This document shows, piece by piece, positions 22,450-33,227 of a DNA stretch of 64,000 nt. Source of the stretch: Euonymus europaeus (lineage: Eukaryota; Streptophyta; Magnoliopsida; Celastrales; Celastraceae); contig OY756957.1 in NCBI GenBank assembly GCA_963580455.1, positions 22,361,001-22,425,000 of the forward strand. Direction: 5' to 3'. The notes under the pieces are model-generated. The model had not been told where the DNA came from and ran no database searches. It saw nothing but the letters and a program-made list of their open reading frames with translations. Each line of letters starts with the position of its first letter. The first letter of the stretch is position 1. Made by a program: the position numbers and the translations under genes.

Positions 22450-24523
22450 ACATTACATTTCTTGAAAAAGAAATTTTTCTATTTTTGGAAAGTTTCCATT
22501 TGTGGTGTGTGACACCAAAAATCTTGTAATATCTTGGTGTGATTTGGTGGACGGACTAAAGGCTTCGTACAATCGGAGTTCTACTAACGGAATTGTTTTA
22601 TCAAGCATGTTACAAGAGGATTCTATACAATCGGGGTACCAGACAAATTTTTGGTACAAGCATGCTACAAGAGGTAAAATTTTGTTACTTCCGCTGTGTG
22701 TATATGTATACCGGATTTGCTAACAATGGTATCGAGCAAGGTTAAGCATGCGGTTTACTACCTTTATGAAATCGGTGAATTATTAATTAAATGAAGTTTA
22801 TTTTAAATTGGGTTGGATCTAATTGATTAATTGATAATGCTAGCACATGATAAATTAATCAATAAAGAAACCATATTTAATTAATACATATATCTATATT
22901 TGATTAATATATATAACTATATTGATTAATGTGCCAAAAGGGGTTGCCCACACATGTATTTGCCGACAACACCTTTTAGCATTATAAGTTGTAACAGATA
23001 CAACTTATTAAAGTAATTCAATTGATTGAATTGAATATAAGATCCAAACATTAAATTTCTTGAAAAAGAAATCTTTCTATTTTTGCAAAGTTTCCATTTG
23101 TGGTGTGTGGCACCAAAAATCTTGTAATACACTGGTGTGATTTGGTGGACGGACTAGAGGCTTCGTACGATCGGAGTTTTACCAGTGGAATTGTTTTATC
23201 AAGCATATTACAAGAGGATTCCACATGATCGGAGTACCGGACAAATTGTTGGTACAAGCACGCCACAAGAGATAAAATTTTGTTGCTTCCGCTGTGCGTA
23301 TATGTATACTGGATTTGCTAACAGTGGTATTGGAGCAAGGTTATGCATGCAGTTTACTACTTTTATGAAATCGGATGAATTATTAATTAAATGAGGTTTA
23401 TTGTAAATCGTGTCGGATCTGATTGTTTAATTGATAATGTTAGCACATGATAAATTAATCAATAAAGAAACCACATTTAGTTAATACATATATCTATATT
23501 TGATTAATATATATATAACTATATTAATTAATGTGTCAAAGGGTGGTCGTCGACACATGTATGTGCTGACAACACCTTCTAGCATTATAAGTTGTAATAG
23601 ATAAAACTTATTAAAACAATTCAATTGATTGAGTTGAATAGAAGATCTAGACATTAAATTTCTCGAAAAAAATCTTTCTATTTTTTGAAAGTTTCCATTT
23701 GTGGTGTGTGATACCAAAAATCTTGTAATACCTCGGTGTGATTTGGTGGATGGACTAGAGGCTTCATACGATCGAAGTTTTACCGGCGGAATTGTTTTAT
23801 AAACATATTACAAGAGGATTCCATACGATCGGAGTACCGGACAAATTGTTGGTACAAGCACGCCACAAGAGGTAAAATTTTGTTGCTTCCGTTGTGCGTA
23901 TATGTATACCGATTTACTAACAGTGGTATCGGAGCAAGGTTAAGCGTACAGTTTAGTACCTTTATGAAATCGGATGAATTATTAATTAAATAATGCTTAT
24001 TGTAAACCAGGTGGGATCTGATTGATTAATTGATAATGTTAGCACATGATAAATTAATCAATAAAGAAATCATATTTAATTAATACATATATCTATATTT
24101 TATGAATATATATAACTATATTAATTAATGTGTCAAAAGGTGGCTGTCGGCATATGTATGTGCCGACAACACCTTCTTGCATTATAAGTTGTAATAGATA
24201 CAACTTATTAAAACAATTCAATTGATTGAATTGAATAGAAGATCCGGACATTACATTTCTCGAAAAAGAAATCTTTCTATTTTTGGAAAGTTTCCATTTG
24301 TGGTGTGTGACCCAGAAAATCTTGTAATATCTTGGTATGATTTGGTGGACGGACTAGAGGCTTTGTAAGATCGGAGTTCCACCGGCGGAATTGTTTTATC
24401 AAGCATATTATAAGAGGATTTCATACGATTGAAGTACCGGACAAATTGTTGATACAAGCACGCTACAAGAGGTAAAATTTCATTGCTTTCGCTGTGCGTA
24501 TATGTATACCGGATTTGCTAACA
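22450..24523 (+). mobile_element. Tandem TRIM-like array: four LTR-like units with three internal segments
   Basis: A block of about 275 bp occurs at 22450-22725, 23048-23323, 23651-23922 and 24248-24523, each ending TTNCTAACA. The first three are followed after one or two bases by TGGTATC(A/G/T)GAGC-like sequence and AAGGTT, which matches the initiator tRNA-Met primer site of copia-type elements, then by an internal segment of about 325 bp without coding potential. The fourth block ends the array and is followed by unrelated DNA. Periods are 598, 603 and 597. LTR-internal-LTR-internal-LTR-internal-LTR is what unequal recombination between small LTR elements gives. The LTR start is not sharply defined and lacks a clear TG. 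Confidence 0.7.
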
Positions 24524-25538
24524 AGAGGGATATTGAAAAAGGAGAAAATTGGTCTTATTGTCGCCTAAAAAGCATGTCCCCACCACTCCCTCCTGTTCTT
24601 GGACCATTGCTTGCTTTCTTATTGTTCGAGATGCGATCAAGTCGTGATGGTTCACTTATCTGGGTTTTTAATGTATAAATGAATATGCATAGGTTTCTGT
24701 TGATACCATCTTTCTATAGGGCCAGGCTCAACTTCCCGAGTTGGCCAATGATAGTTATTCGAAGTTAACCCAGGTAGATAACAAGGAAGTTGATCCAAGT
24801 AAGCAGCGTATCAAGTTGGCCCATAGTGGTAGACGAAGTAAGCCTAGGTGAAAAAGAGGAGATCAGTCCATTAAACCTATATGAAAGGAGTTCAAGTCCA
24901 GTAAGGAGTGTGTAACAGTTTGGCCTGAAAGTGAGGAACCAGAAGTTGAAAATAAGGGCCATGTGGCAGGAAGTTATGCAAGTTGCCAACCACCAAAGTT
25001 TGTTTGAACTAAACGACTGGAAGTTTAAGTTTTTTTCCAGAAAAATTAGAATTAATGGGAGGAGAACGTGAGACATGGTCAGAGATTAGTGGAAGAGAAG
25101 CTTTAACTAAGGTGGTAGATAGAAGAAATGAGATCAGCGAATCAAACCAAAAAACAACCAAGAGCAATCGACTCAACCCAAGAGCATACATCATAATCAA
25201 GTCTATTATTATCTGAGCAATACCATTGCAATTCTATAATTTCAGTATGTCATTCATTAGGATACTACCTCTGTTTTGATCTATTATTGTCGAGTATTAA
25301 ATGCCAACAATCGTTGTGTCAATTTATGCTTGGTGTCATTCAATGTTGATTTCTTCTAATCTCAACGAAGCGCACTTGGGATTGAGGAACCTAGGATTAC
25401 TAAGGTCCCAAGGTAATTCGTACATTCGTTTGATTTAGTTAGATAGTAATCAGTGCAAGTTTTATTATTTTGACAGTTTGAGACATTATAATCTCTGACA
25501 CAACTGCAACAAACACCATTTTGGGCCAATAGTTTCGT
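24524..25538. other. Intergenic, possibly old LTR-element sequence
   Basis: A plus-strand frame near 24740-24850 reads ANDSYSKLTQVDNKEVDP before stops. I cannot assign it to a family. The part from 25200 to 25470 resembles an LTR end in composition only. No host gene is seen. Confidence 0.3.
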
Positions 25539-26860
25539 CTACCTAGTAAGCGTCTGTACTATGTAGAGCAACATGCTGAACACAAAACCGATGAATCGAG
25601 CAATTAAGTTGCCTATCCTGACGTAGGTAGACAAAAGCGGGTTGATGAGAGGAGCAAAAAATATTTTGTATATCCTTATAAAGAACTGCAGAATGACTTG
25701 AGGACTCCGCAGGAACCCTGCAAAGAGAGAACGAGCTGACAGTATTGTTATTAATGTGTGAGTGTGATGCTGAGTTATATGTGATTGAATCTCAGTAATG
25801 GTTGACATACATTCGGTGGCCTTTGGGAATTCATCGAAAAGTGCTGTCACATTCTTCAATAGAGTCTGAGTAACATGAGAAGAAACCGACTCGATGAAAA
25901 ACATTCATAATCAGAATTTGATGTGCCAGTTAAATAGTGGAGCAATTATATTTAGAAAATTTTTTGTGAGTGTGCACTTACTAGTACTATGCCTCCTGGT
26001 TTGATTGGCGACTCGATCACAACTCTTGCCCTCCTGCATTGGCAGTATTAGTTAAGAATAACTTTCGTCCTATCCTGTGATGAATTCAGATTTCTCAAGT
26101 CAAGTTCATATGGCTAGCTAGTACCTTACTACTAGTCTTTCTCCTTCTAATGTGCATTCATAGAAGCTGCATCCTCTTGTGAAGGGAATCAATTTATTTC
26201 TCCACTCTGGAGATTAGAGTCATTTTCATGCATAATATACACTAATATGATACATTTTTATCTCATAGAGCAGCAGTTCATACCTAAGTGCCAACTAGCA
26301 GCAACTGTATAATCGTTATCTTCACAAAGATTTTCGATACTGAACTTGACGTTTTGACCCATGCTGCTTGTCAGTTGTTCGAAGAAAAGCATGACCTCCT
26401 GTGAAATTCATTGTTAGAACATCCTGGTCTTCTATATGTCTAGGCAAATTGATGGATGGAAATTGAAAAGATATACCTTTTTCCCCAGCATTGGATCAGG
26501 AAAAGAGCATTCTTCAAACACACAGTCGTCTGCAATGTAATATTGCAGTTCTTTTAAATTCTTTTCGTTGATGAACATGTAGAATTGGTAGATTGTATCG
26601 GATGCAGAATATGGATTCAATCTAAAACAGGAATCATCTGATAGTGATGAGACATTAAAGTTGCGTTTGTGCTTGTAGGTTAAATCGTTACGTGCGTGCC
26701 TAGTCGCAGAAATACCATGCTGCTCTACCTTCATATTTTTCTGTACAACTGGACATGATTTTCTCAAAGGTGAAGAACGAAGACGCTTTGCTCTGATTAT
26801 TGATTTGGTGCAGTTGATTTGATGTGTGAAGTGGCTTGCGAAATTGATGGTAGCAGACAT
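25539..26860 (-). CDS. NTF2-like (SnoaL-like) domain protein, probably plastid-targeted; six exons, 288 aa
   Basis: Exons by GT-AG sites: 26860-26477, 26398-26284, 26206-26125, 26033-25982, 25865-25811, 25717-25539. Phases match and the joined frame is open to TAG. I chose the ATG at 26858-26860; the upstream in-frame start is TTG. Residues 1-70 are rich in Ser, Arg and Lys and poor in acids, as in a chloroplast transit peptide. Residues about 85-200 form the NTF2-like fold (SASDTIYQFYMFINEKNL, DDCVFEECSFPDPMLGKK, EVMLFFEQLT, TVAASWHLEWRNK, TRGCSFYECTLEGERL). The C-terminal ~55 residues are hydrophobic (FFIRIYKIFFAPLINPLL) and may bind or cross a membrane. Homologues in plants are annotated only as NTF2 family; no reaction is known to me. 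It is the one clearly intact, conserved host gene here. Confidence 0.9.
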
Positions 26861-27332
26861 TGCAATTTGCAATGTAAACCAACCAAGACCAGAGAGATTG
26901 GCAAGGTGGGTGCTGTGAGCCTATGATTTTGAAGTCAAGTATGTCATGTTACAAATTGGAGTGAAGAATAAAGTAAGGGATTACTTGCCTTGTTTAAGAG
27001 AGGAATCACCACTCTCAGCCCCCTTGTTATCATGGTATGTGCCTTGGCATCTAATCAAGGAACCCCTTTTTTTTGTTTTTTGTGTGGCCATTGGCATCTG
27101 CTTTTAGCAGTCTTTTTTTTTTCCTTTTTCCCTCACATTTGGAGATCTCTGCCTTTTGGAATTAGCTGGGGTTCAATGTGGGTGTGACTCTTTCTATCCT
27201 GTATTATTTTTTCAGCAAGGAAAGTAATTCATTAATCTTCAGGCTACCTTACTTTATACTAATAGCAACTCCAACGCAGCTGCTATTCACTCCTACTGTC
27301 TGCAAAAATCTACCTCCAACCGGTGTGGCAAA
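26861..27332. other. Upstream region of the NTF2-like gene
   Basis: The 5' untranslated region and promoter of the minus-strand gene should lie in the first few hundred bases. I see no TATA box I would defend. Short plus-strand frames (26990-27187, 27178-27429) lack protein features. Confidence 0.4.
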
Positions 27333-28175
27333 TAGGGATGGCAACGGGTCGGGTACCCTTTCTTTTAAGAAATATCAAAACCGTTATTGTTTAACGTATC
27401 CTATAACAAAATGTTCCAAAACCGTTTAAAAAATCATTTAGATTTCCAAAATAAGAACCGTTCCATAACTATTTGTCGCCGGGTACTCATTTATCATTTA
27501 ACTTTTTCAATTTCTTTCATAATTGGTTGGATAACCATTTTCAAACATGCAAACTCTAACCGAAAATCCAAATTGTGCATTAAAATATGTATTAAAAATA
27601 GAATCAATATTTTTTTGATAAGTCAAGATACTTATTAATAATGAAATATATTAAATAATACAAATAAACAAAAATAGAATAGAGTTCAATGTCCAGACGA
27701 ACTACATGATAATATTATATTACTCCATAGACATCAACAATCTACCAAAAATATTTATAAAATAAAACATGAAAATCCATAAACTCCAAAAATTCCAAGA
27801 GATATAAGAGGGAAACGCCATAGAACCAAAAAATTAGAATCCCTAAAATCATATTAGTCTCCTTCATCCTCATCATGCTCAATGGTCAAAATGCATTCAC
27901 CTAAGGTTTAGATCCCTTCTCTAACATATATACTATATTTTAAGAATTTACTTGAAATTAAAGGTCGGGTCGGGTCGGTTACGACCATGGATACGGTTTC
28001 GGTGCGGTTTTGGTTCGAATACTCTAATCATTTATTAATCGGTTCTAGTACCCTAAATTCGATATAAAATACCATAACAGACCCGAAACCGTGACGGGTT
28101 TGAAAATAAAAATCAAAATTATTTTCAAACCCTATAGGATTAATTTTCAGATTTTAAACGGATCGAATACCCTGC
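27333..28175. mobile_element. Probable hAT-derived non-autonomous element, right end lost
   Basis: It starts TAGGGATGGCAACGGGTCGG, a terminal motif common in plant hAT MITEs, and carries further GGGTCGGGT / ACCCGAAACC blocks in both orientations, as hAT subterminal repeats do. The matching right terminus is not present; the similarity fades after ACCCTGCGGATAA near 28180. Confidence 0.45.
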
Positions 28176-28215
28176 GGATAATATATGGTGCTGTTTTTGG
28201 CAGCTTCTCACGCGG

Positions 28216-28281
28216 CTAGTCTAACAAGAACAACACTGACTAGTTTAACAAATACAACACCGACCAGTCCAACAAATACAG
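28216..28281. repeat. Short tandem repeat, 24-bp unit, about 2.8 copies
   Basis: CTAGTCTAACAAGAACAACA at 28216 recurs with few changes at 28240 and 28264. Confidence 0.7.
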
Positions 28282-28674
28282 GTACCAAAAACCAAAATAA
28301 ATAAAGATAGATATGGATATAGTGACAATAGCTAGCTTGCATTCTAATTTTGGACTTGTCTGTGTCACATGTTGGACAGGAAAGCTATAGAGGTCAGAAA
28401 ACAAGGTACTGGTAGGATTGTTTGACAACAAAAACATGGGAAGGGGTTTAGGAGGCATGACAGCAAGTCTAATCTAGAAGGCTATTCTTTTTTCTTTTTT
28501 TCTTTTCATTTTTTATAAGCAGCAGGATATTTATCAACAAGTGAGCAAAAACACAATAGCGCATTATAAGAGATGGCCTAGGGAAGAAAGATGATACAGA
28601 GGAGAATAGACAGGACAAATAAAGCTATTATGAACATGTCATACATAATTAAAACCACAGTATGAAATTAGATG

Positions 28675-28970
28675 ATCTTCAGGTACCCTCCTTTGCCAAG
28701 ATATCTGCCATATCACTAGCATTTCTCCTAATTAATGTGGTGGAAAGAGAGAATATTAAGCTGCATCTGGGACAACCCAATTGAGTTTGCCGATTGTGCA
28801 TGATAGCTTCTTGGACATCCTGCCTCCCTCATAACCCAAGTATAAGCATTTAGGAACTCCGTCTCCACCGTTACGGTTGCATTCCATAGAGGTTGGCAAG
28901 ATGTTGTCAATGTCAGGGCTTGTGCAATGGCCTTCAACTCTGCTTGGTTGCATTCACAAATTCCTGCACT
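28675..28970 (-). pseudogene. RNase H (RVT_3-like) fragment of a LINE
   Basis: The minus strand gives AELKAIAQALTLTTSC, TVTVETEFLNAYTWV, ILSFHHIN and, past a frame break, ASDMADILAKEG. This is the order of motifs in the RNase H tail of plant LINEs: acidic residues, then FHHIRRE..., then ADxLAKEG. It is only about 95 residues long and has at least one frame break. A remnant of a host RNase H-like gene is the alternative. Confidence 0.5.
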
Positions 28971-30149
28971 ACAAGAGAATAAACACTCGATGAGTCTATT
29001 CTTTCTGCGAAAGCAATGTCTGGCTTTTTTTTAAAAAAAAATGTTCAAATGGCACGTCAGCAGAATCAATCTCATCTCATCGCTTTTCTTGTGACAGGTC
29101 ACAGGTCAGCAATTTTTGGTATTGAATTGATCGCAATTGGACCAAAGTGATCTACCCGTGAAAATTTGAAATATTCAATAGTGACCTAATTGCAAATGCA
29201 TCATTTTATCTTAATTAATGACAAAATTGAGATTGTCAAATAACCAACCATACAAGACACTTTAGATATTTGCAATAAATAAATAATTATGGCAGGATAT
29301 GCATGGGTAGCGTATAGGCCCTTCTCTTAAAAGCTAACTAATGCAGAAAAGTATATTAAAATGGATTGCAATATTTGCAAAGCTCACTGTACCAATACCC
29401 ATACCATCAAAGTCAACAGAATGAGCTTCTTGTGTCCTTGAGCATGTGAAGAACCTCGAAAGAAACATAAAATATAAACAATAAATCAACATTCGAACTT
29501 ATCCTTAGCCATAGCAACAATATTGTTGTGATCGGGCATTGGATTTTGATTCAATTTATGGTGTCATCGAATGATAAATTTATAAACTTATGTGCACATA
29601 AGTCTGACTGTACGAGTTTAAAGAAAAATTTGTATGATATGATTCTCAATCGCAAAATATAAATTAATATGAAACTATGAGTCCTGTTCCTTGTCGCGTC
29701 CTGGATTGCATCCAAACTATTGAAATATGTCTATCAAATACAACACAAAAACTATGCACCGAATGCTAACATGGCAATGTGATTCTGCGATTTCCAATAG
29801 ATGTTGTTTCTGCTGGATATCACCGGAACCCACACGTGTTCATGATTAGAGGCAGCAAATTGTGAATCAGTCAGTCACCAAAGCAAGGGCTGTCTCGTGT
29901 TGAGTAGGTAAAAAGGAATCTTGTGCAGCACAGACAAATAAAAGCTGGCATACCTCCTACCATCCAACAGGATCAATCATCCCAAGTCAATGGTTTTGCA
30001 AAGCTCATTGTTTTTGCACTAGACATTCATACATATATATATATATATACATACATATATATATACTGGGGTTTTCAAGCAGATACATCTCTCACAGTCA
30101 AATTCAAATTCATCAAACAAGTGATCAGAGCATTTAACTTGTTCAAATC
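28971..30149. other. Intergenic; includes an (AT)n tract before the small gene
   Basis: No gene or element is recognised from 28971 to about 30000. An AT dinucleotide tract runs from 30031 to 30065, about 85-120 bp before the ATG at 30150, and could contain the TATA element of that gene. Confidence 0.4.
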
Positions 30150-30335
30150 ATGGAAAGCAAGATCAGTGATCTTCGTGCGGGTCGCAGTGCAAGAAGAAGG
30201 CCTCTTCCAAAGAGAGGCCAGATTAAGTCAAAAATAGCAGCAAATGCCATCCATTCCATTGTTTCTGCCCTGTCGAGAGCTTCTTTACATCCCAATCCAG
30301 GAAAATATGCAGGAAGCCTAAACCCATGGAAGTGA
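30150..30335 (+). CDS. Small basic protein, 61 aa, hypothetical
   Basis: ATG at 30150 in a good context (caaatcATGG) opens a frame ending TGA at 30335. The product is strongly basic at the start (GRSARRRPLPKRGQIKSKI) and has a possible amphipathic helix (AANAIHSIVSALSRASLH). An AT-rich promoter-like tract precedes it by 85-120 bp. I recall short plant proteins with a PLPKRGQIK-type motif followed by a helix but cannot name the family. No transmembrane segment or signal peptide. It lies in one of the few parts of the window free of recognised transposons. An accidental frame is possible at this size. Confidence 0.5.
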   Translation: MESKISDLRAGRSARRRPLPKRGQIKSKIAANAIHSIVSALSRASLHPNPGKYAGSLNPWK

Positions 30336-31168
30336 CTATTACTAGACTATATGTATGTATAAGCTTTGTATTATATGTGAAAAGGCAAGTAATGATTCGT
30401 TCATCTTTGATTCAAGTAGTTACAGTGGGAACGGAAGAAATTGCTTTGAAATTCTGTAAATACATGGACATAAGATTTGTGGGTTTTGTTTGTCTCGTTA
30501 ATGCAGTTTCGTTCTTTCAACTCACAGATACTCATTTTGTTGCAAAGTACGATACTTTTTTTATTTGATAGCTAGGAATGACATATATGATAAACCAGGT
30601 ATATCTGAAGCTTATTTTGTGGGTTTTGCTGCAAAATTTTGACGATATTTAATCAAGTGTATGAAGTTGGGAGATCTAGTCTCATTGGGATCTATTAACA
30701 TGGTAATTATTTGAATTTCACTGACTACTATGAAAATGTGTATTTCCCATTTGAGCAATCATTTGTCAAATAAATGAAAAAAGTGTGAAATAAATAAATC
30801 AATAAACATGACAAAAATTTTAACGACAAAATACAACTGAAGAAAAAACTTCGAGTTTATCAAACGACTAACCTTAAAACGATCATTATGAGAATAAATA
30901 ATGCAAAGTCAAATATTCAATGTATGTTTCAAACCTAACAACACACCTTGATGTCAATGTTTTGATAACTACCAAATACTTCAAGTGAAAAGTTTGTTGC
31001 TTGTGTCTCCACCAATGAATGAGTCACTCACCGTTGAGTTAATTCATATATGAATGCACTTACCATGTACATGAACGAACATGAAGACATAATAAAGTTA
31101 GATAGTCTTTCGCATGAGCTTCGATAATTGGCAAGAACACTCCAGGAGATAATATATATATATACAAT
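30336..31168. other. Intergenic
   Basis: Probable 3' untranslated region of the small gene at first, then AT-rich DNA without a recognisable gene, RNA or element. Confidence 0.4.
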
Positions 31169-32119
31169 CATTCTTAGGTACACACGTCCGTGAACTTCAA
31201 AGTTTAGGGGCTTTCAATATCAGCCTTTGGATTATACCAATGGCTGAGATTGAAATTAGTTTTTTAATAAATTAAATAAAGAGTAGACCGAATCCATCCC
31301 CTTCGAGATGATGCCACATGTTTGTTTATTAAAAAATAGGATGGTCTTTTCACAAGTGAGTAGACGTAAGTTATTAAGTGAATCGATGGTCAATAAACAA
31401 ATTTAAGATCTGACAGACAAGAAGGGGTGGATTGGGGGAGGACAGGACAGAGGAGGACCTAAAAGGGTCCCTTTCCCCTCTTTCTTCCTCAAGCGCCTAC
31501 TTCTTCCTCGCATGACTTTTTCTCCCTTGCAACTTCGCTTCCTTGCGACTTTGTCAACGTCGCTTTTCTCAGGCCTTTCTTGCACAACTTTGAAATCAAT
31601 CACCTTTCTCTACGTTGGAGCAACATATTTATAAGGCAAAAGAGAATCACGAAGTTCATAGATTTATCTCAAAATCAGTGATGGATGGAGAATCCTTTTA
31701 GCTTCTCGATTCTAGTTGGGATTGGAATTGTTTTAGAAAATTACAATTATCTAACTATTGATCTATTTGGAGATTGATTTTGTACGCTTGCTTCTTTTTT
31801 TGTTGTACTATGCTTCAAGCCTTTGGTTTCAACTTTCTAGATCATATCTACGTTCGCATGCCACTACATAGAAATTGTCACATATATACTAGCTTTGGTA
31901 ATAGAGTGTCGGTAAGATGTATGATCGAAGTTTAATTTCTTGACTACATAAAATAGTGAGGAAGAGGAAGAGAAAGAGGAAGCAATAAGCGTGTGAGGAA
32001 GAAACCAATTTCAATTATTTTATTAAAAAATTAATTTCAATCTCAGCGGTTGCTATGATCGAACGGCTAAGATTGAAGCCCGTAAATTTTAAAGTTCATG
32101 GGCATGCTACCAAAGAACG
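31169..32119. mobile_element. MITE with ~110-bp terminal inverted repeats
   Basis: The left end from 31169 (CATTCTTAGGTACACACG...) matches the reverse complement of the right end (CGTTCTTTGGTAGCATGC...) over about 110 bp, including GCTGAGATTGAAATTA and TTTTTTAATAAA in both. Identity is roughly 75% by eye. The 950-bp element has no transposase; the frame at 31403-31603 is low in protein character. Flanks are AT-rich (TATATACA left, TATACATA right), so the target duplication is unclear. Long TIRs favour the Mutator group. Confidence 0.75.
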
Positions 32120-32759
32120 CCCCTATACATATATAGACACGGCTAGACTGAAGAAAGATAAACATCTCGAGATGTATTTGTGTACAACCACAATTCTTAG
32201 TTAGAGATAAAGTATTATCCTCCTAATGTTATATCTAATCATAAAGATAACCTATACATGGAGTCCACATAGAATTCAAATGTATCTAAGAAGATAAAAC
32301 ACGTGAATCCTACTATCCTAGTTATCTTCCAACTGAAATTCAAAGGACATATTTGGATTTGTACAAAAGAGCAACCAAGGTAACCTACACCAGGTTACAT
32401 CACTACATTGTTTGAAGTAACCTACCTTAACCTACTTCACTGCATAAAAAACAACAGCCAGTTCATAGAATAACTATGTCCTTAGCTGTCAAACATAGAG
32501 GGGTTAAAAACACTACAATCTCCCTCTTGATAGCGGATGAATCCAAAACCAACCAAGAACCTGCAAAATAAAGTTAGTGTATAGAAATATCGCAATTAGA
32601 CAACACTCTCTCAAATCTTATCTCCCTCTAAAACATATAGATATTCAAATTCAAACCAACCTAAATAAGGAAATGTAACCACAAAGTAGGTTACCAAAGC
32701 ATCCTCAAAAGTAACCACCAAAGTAGGTTACTTAAACATAAAACAAAAATAGCAAGCAA
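32120..32759. other. Noncoding stretch with scattered GTAACCTAC/GTAGGTTAC motifs
   Basis: The motif GTAACCTAC or its complement occurs several times between 32370 and 32980. No gene is visible. Probably part of the old transposon interrupted by the LINE. Confidence 0.35.
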
Positions 32760-33227
32760 AATTATTAAGACTAAAAACTCTCCCCCTTTTTATTCATCCA
32801 TGCTTTGTCCGCTTGACGAAACCCTATAGGATGTCATCCTCCTCTTTCTGAGTTCAACAAATGTAAATTAGCCGAATCTATAGGTCTTAATATTGGATAT
32901 TCTGTAGCAAGAGTTGTGCGGACCTTCTCTATGTCAGCAAATCTGGAGTCAAGATCACTCTAGATGATAGCAAAAGTAGCCTACATAGTGGTTACTTGGA
33001 CTATCAATGTAGTCACCTGGATGGTGAAGTAGGCTGTGAGACCTACCAGAGGAACAACTACATCAGTCTTTACTGATGTGGACCCTATAGGGTGAAAAGG
33101 ACTAGCAGGTGTGCTTGGCATTTGCTATTGACTCCCTCATGCTGTTATGGCCGTGATTGTGGGTGTAACCGGTATGACCCATTATTCAAAGTGATATTGA
33201 TGTAATCAATCAATTCAGTAATCACAA
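32760..33227 (-). pseudogene. C-terminal half of a transposon ORF split by a LINE
   Basis: Reading the minus strand across the LINE, right part ...KLSFRVVIT continues at 33227 as ELIDYINITLNNGSYRLHP and, after stops, FADIEKVRTTLATEYPIL and PIDSANLHLLNSERG. The first part is in 36252-36690. Stops and a frame change show it was dead or decayed independently of the LINE. Confidence 0.45.
33217..33227. repeat. Left target-site duplication of the LINE
   Basis: AGTAATCACAA here is repeated exactly at 36252-36262, just after the poly(A) run. Confidence 0.9.

Noticed and set aside
22450..24523. CRISPR array
   Set aside because: The repeat unit is ~275 bp with ~325-bp segments in plant nuclear DNA; spacing, size and organism all exclude it.
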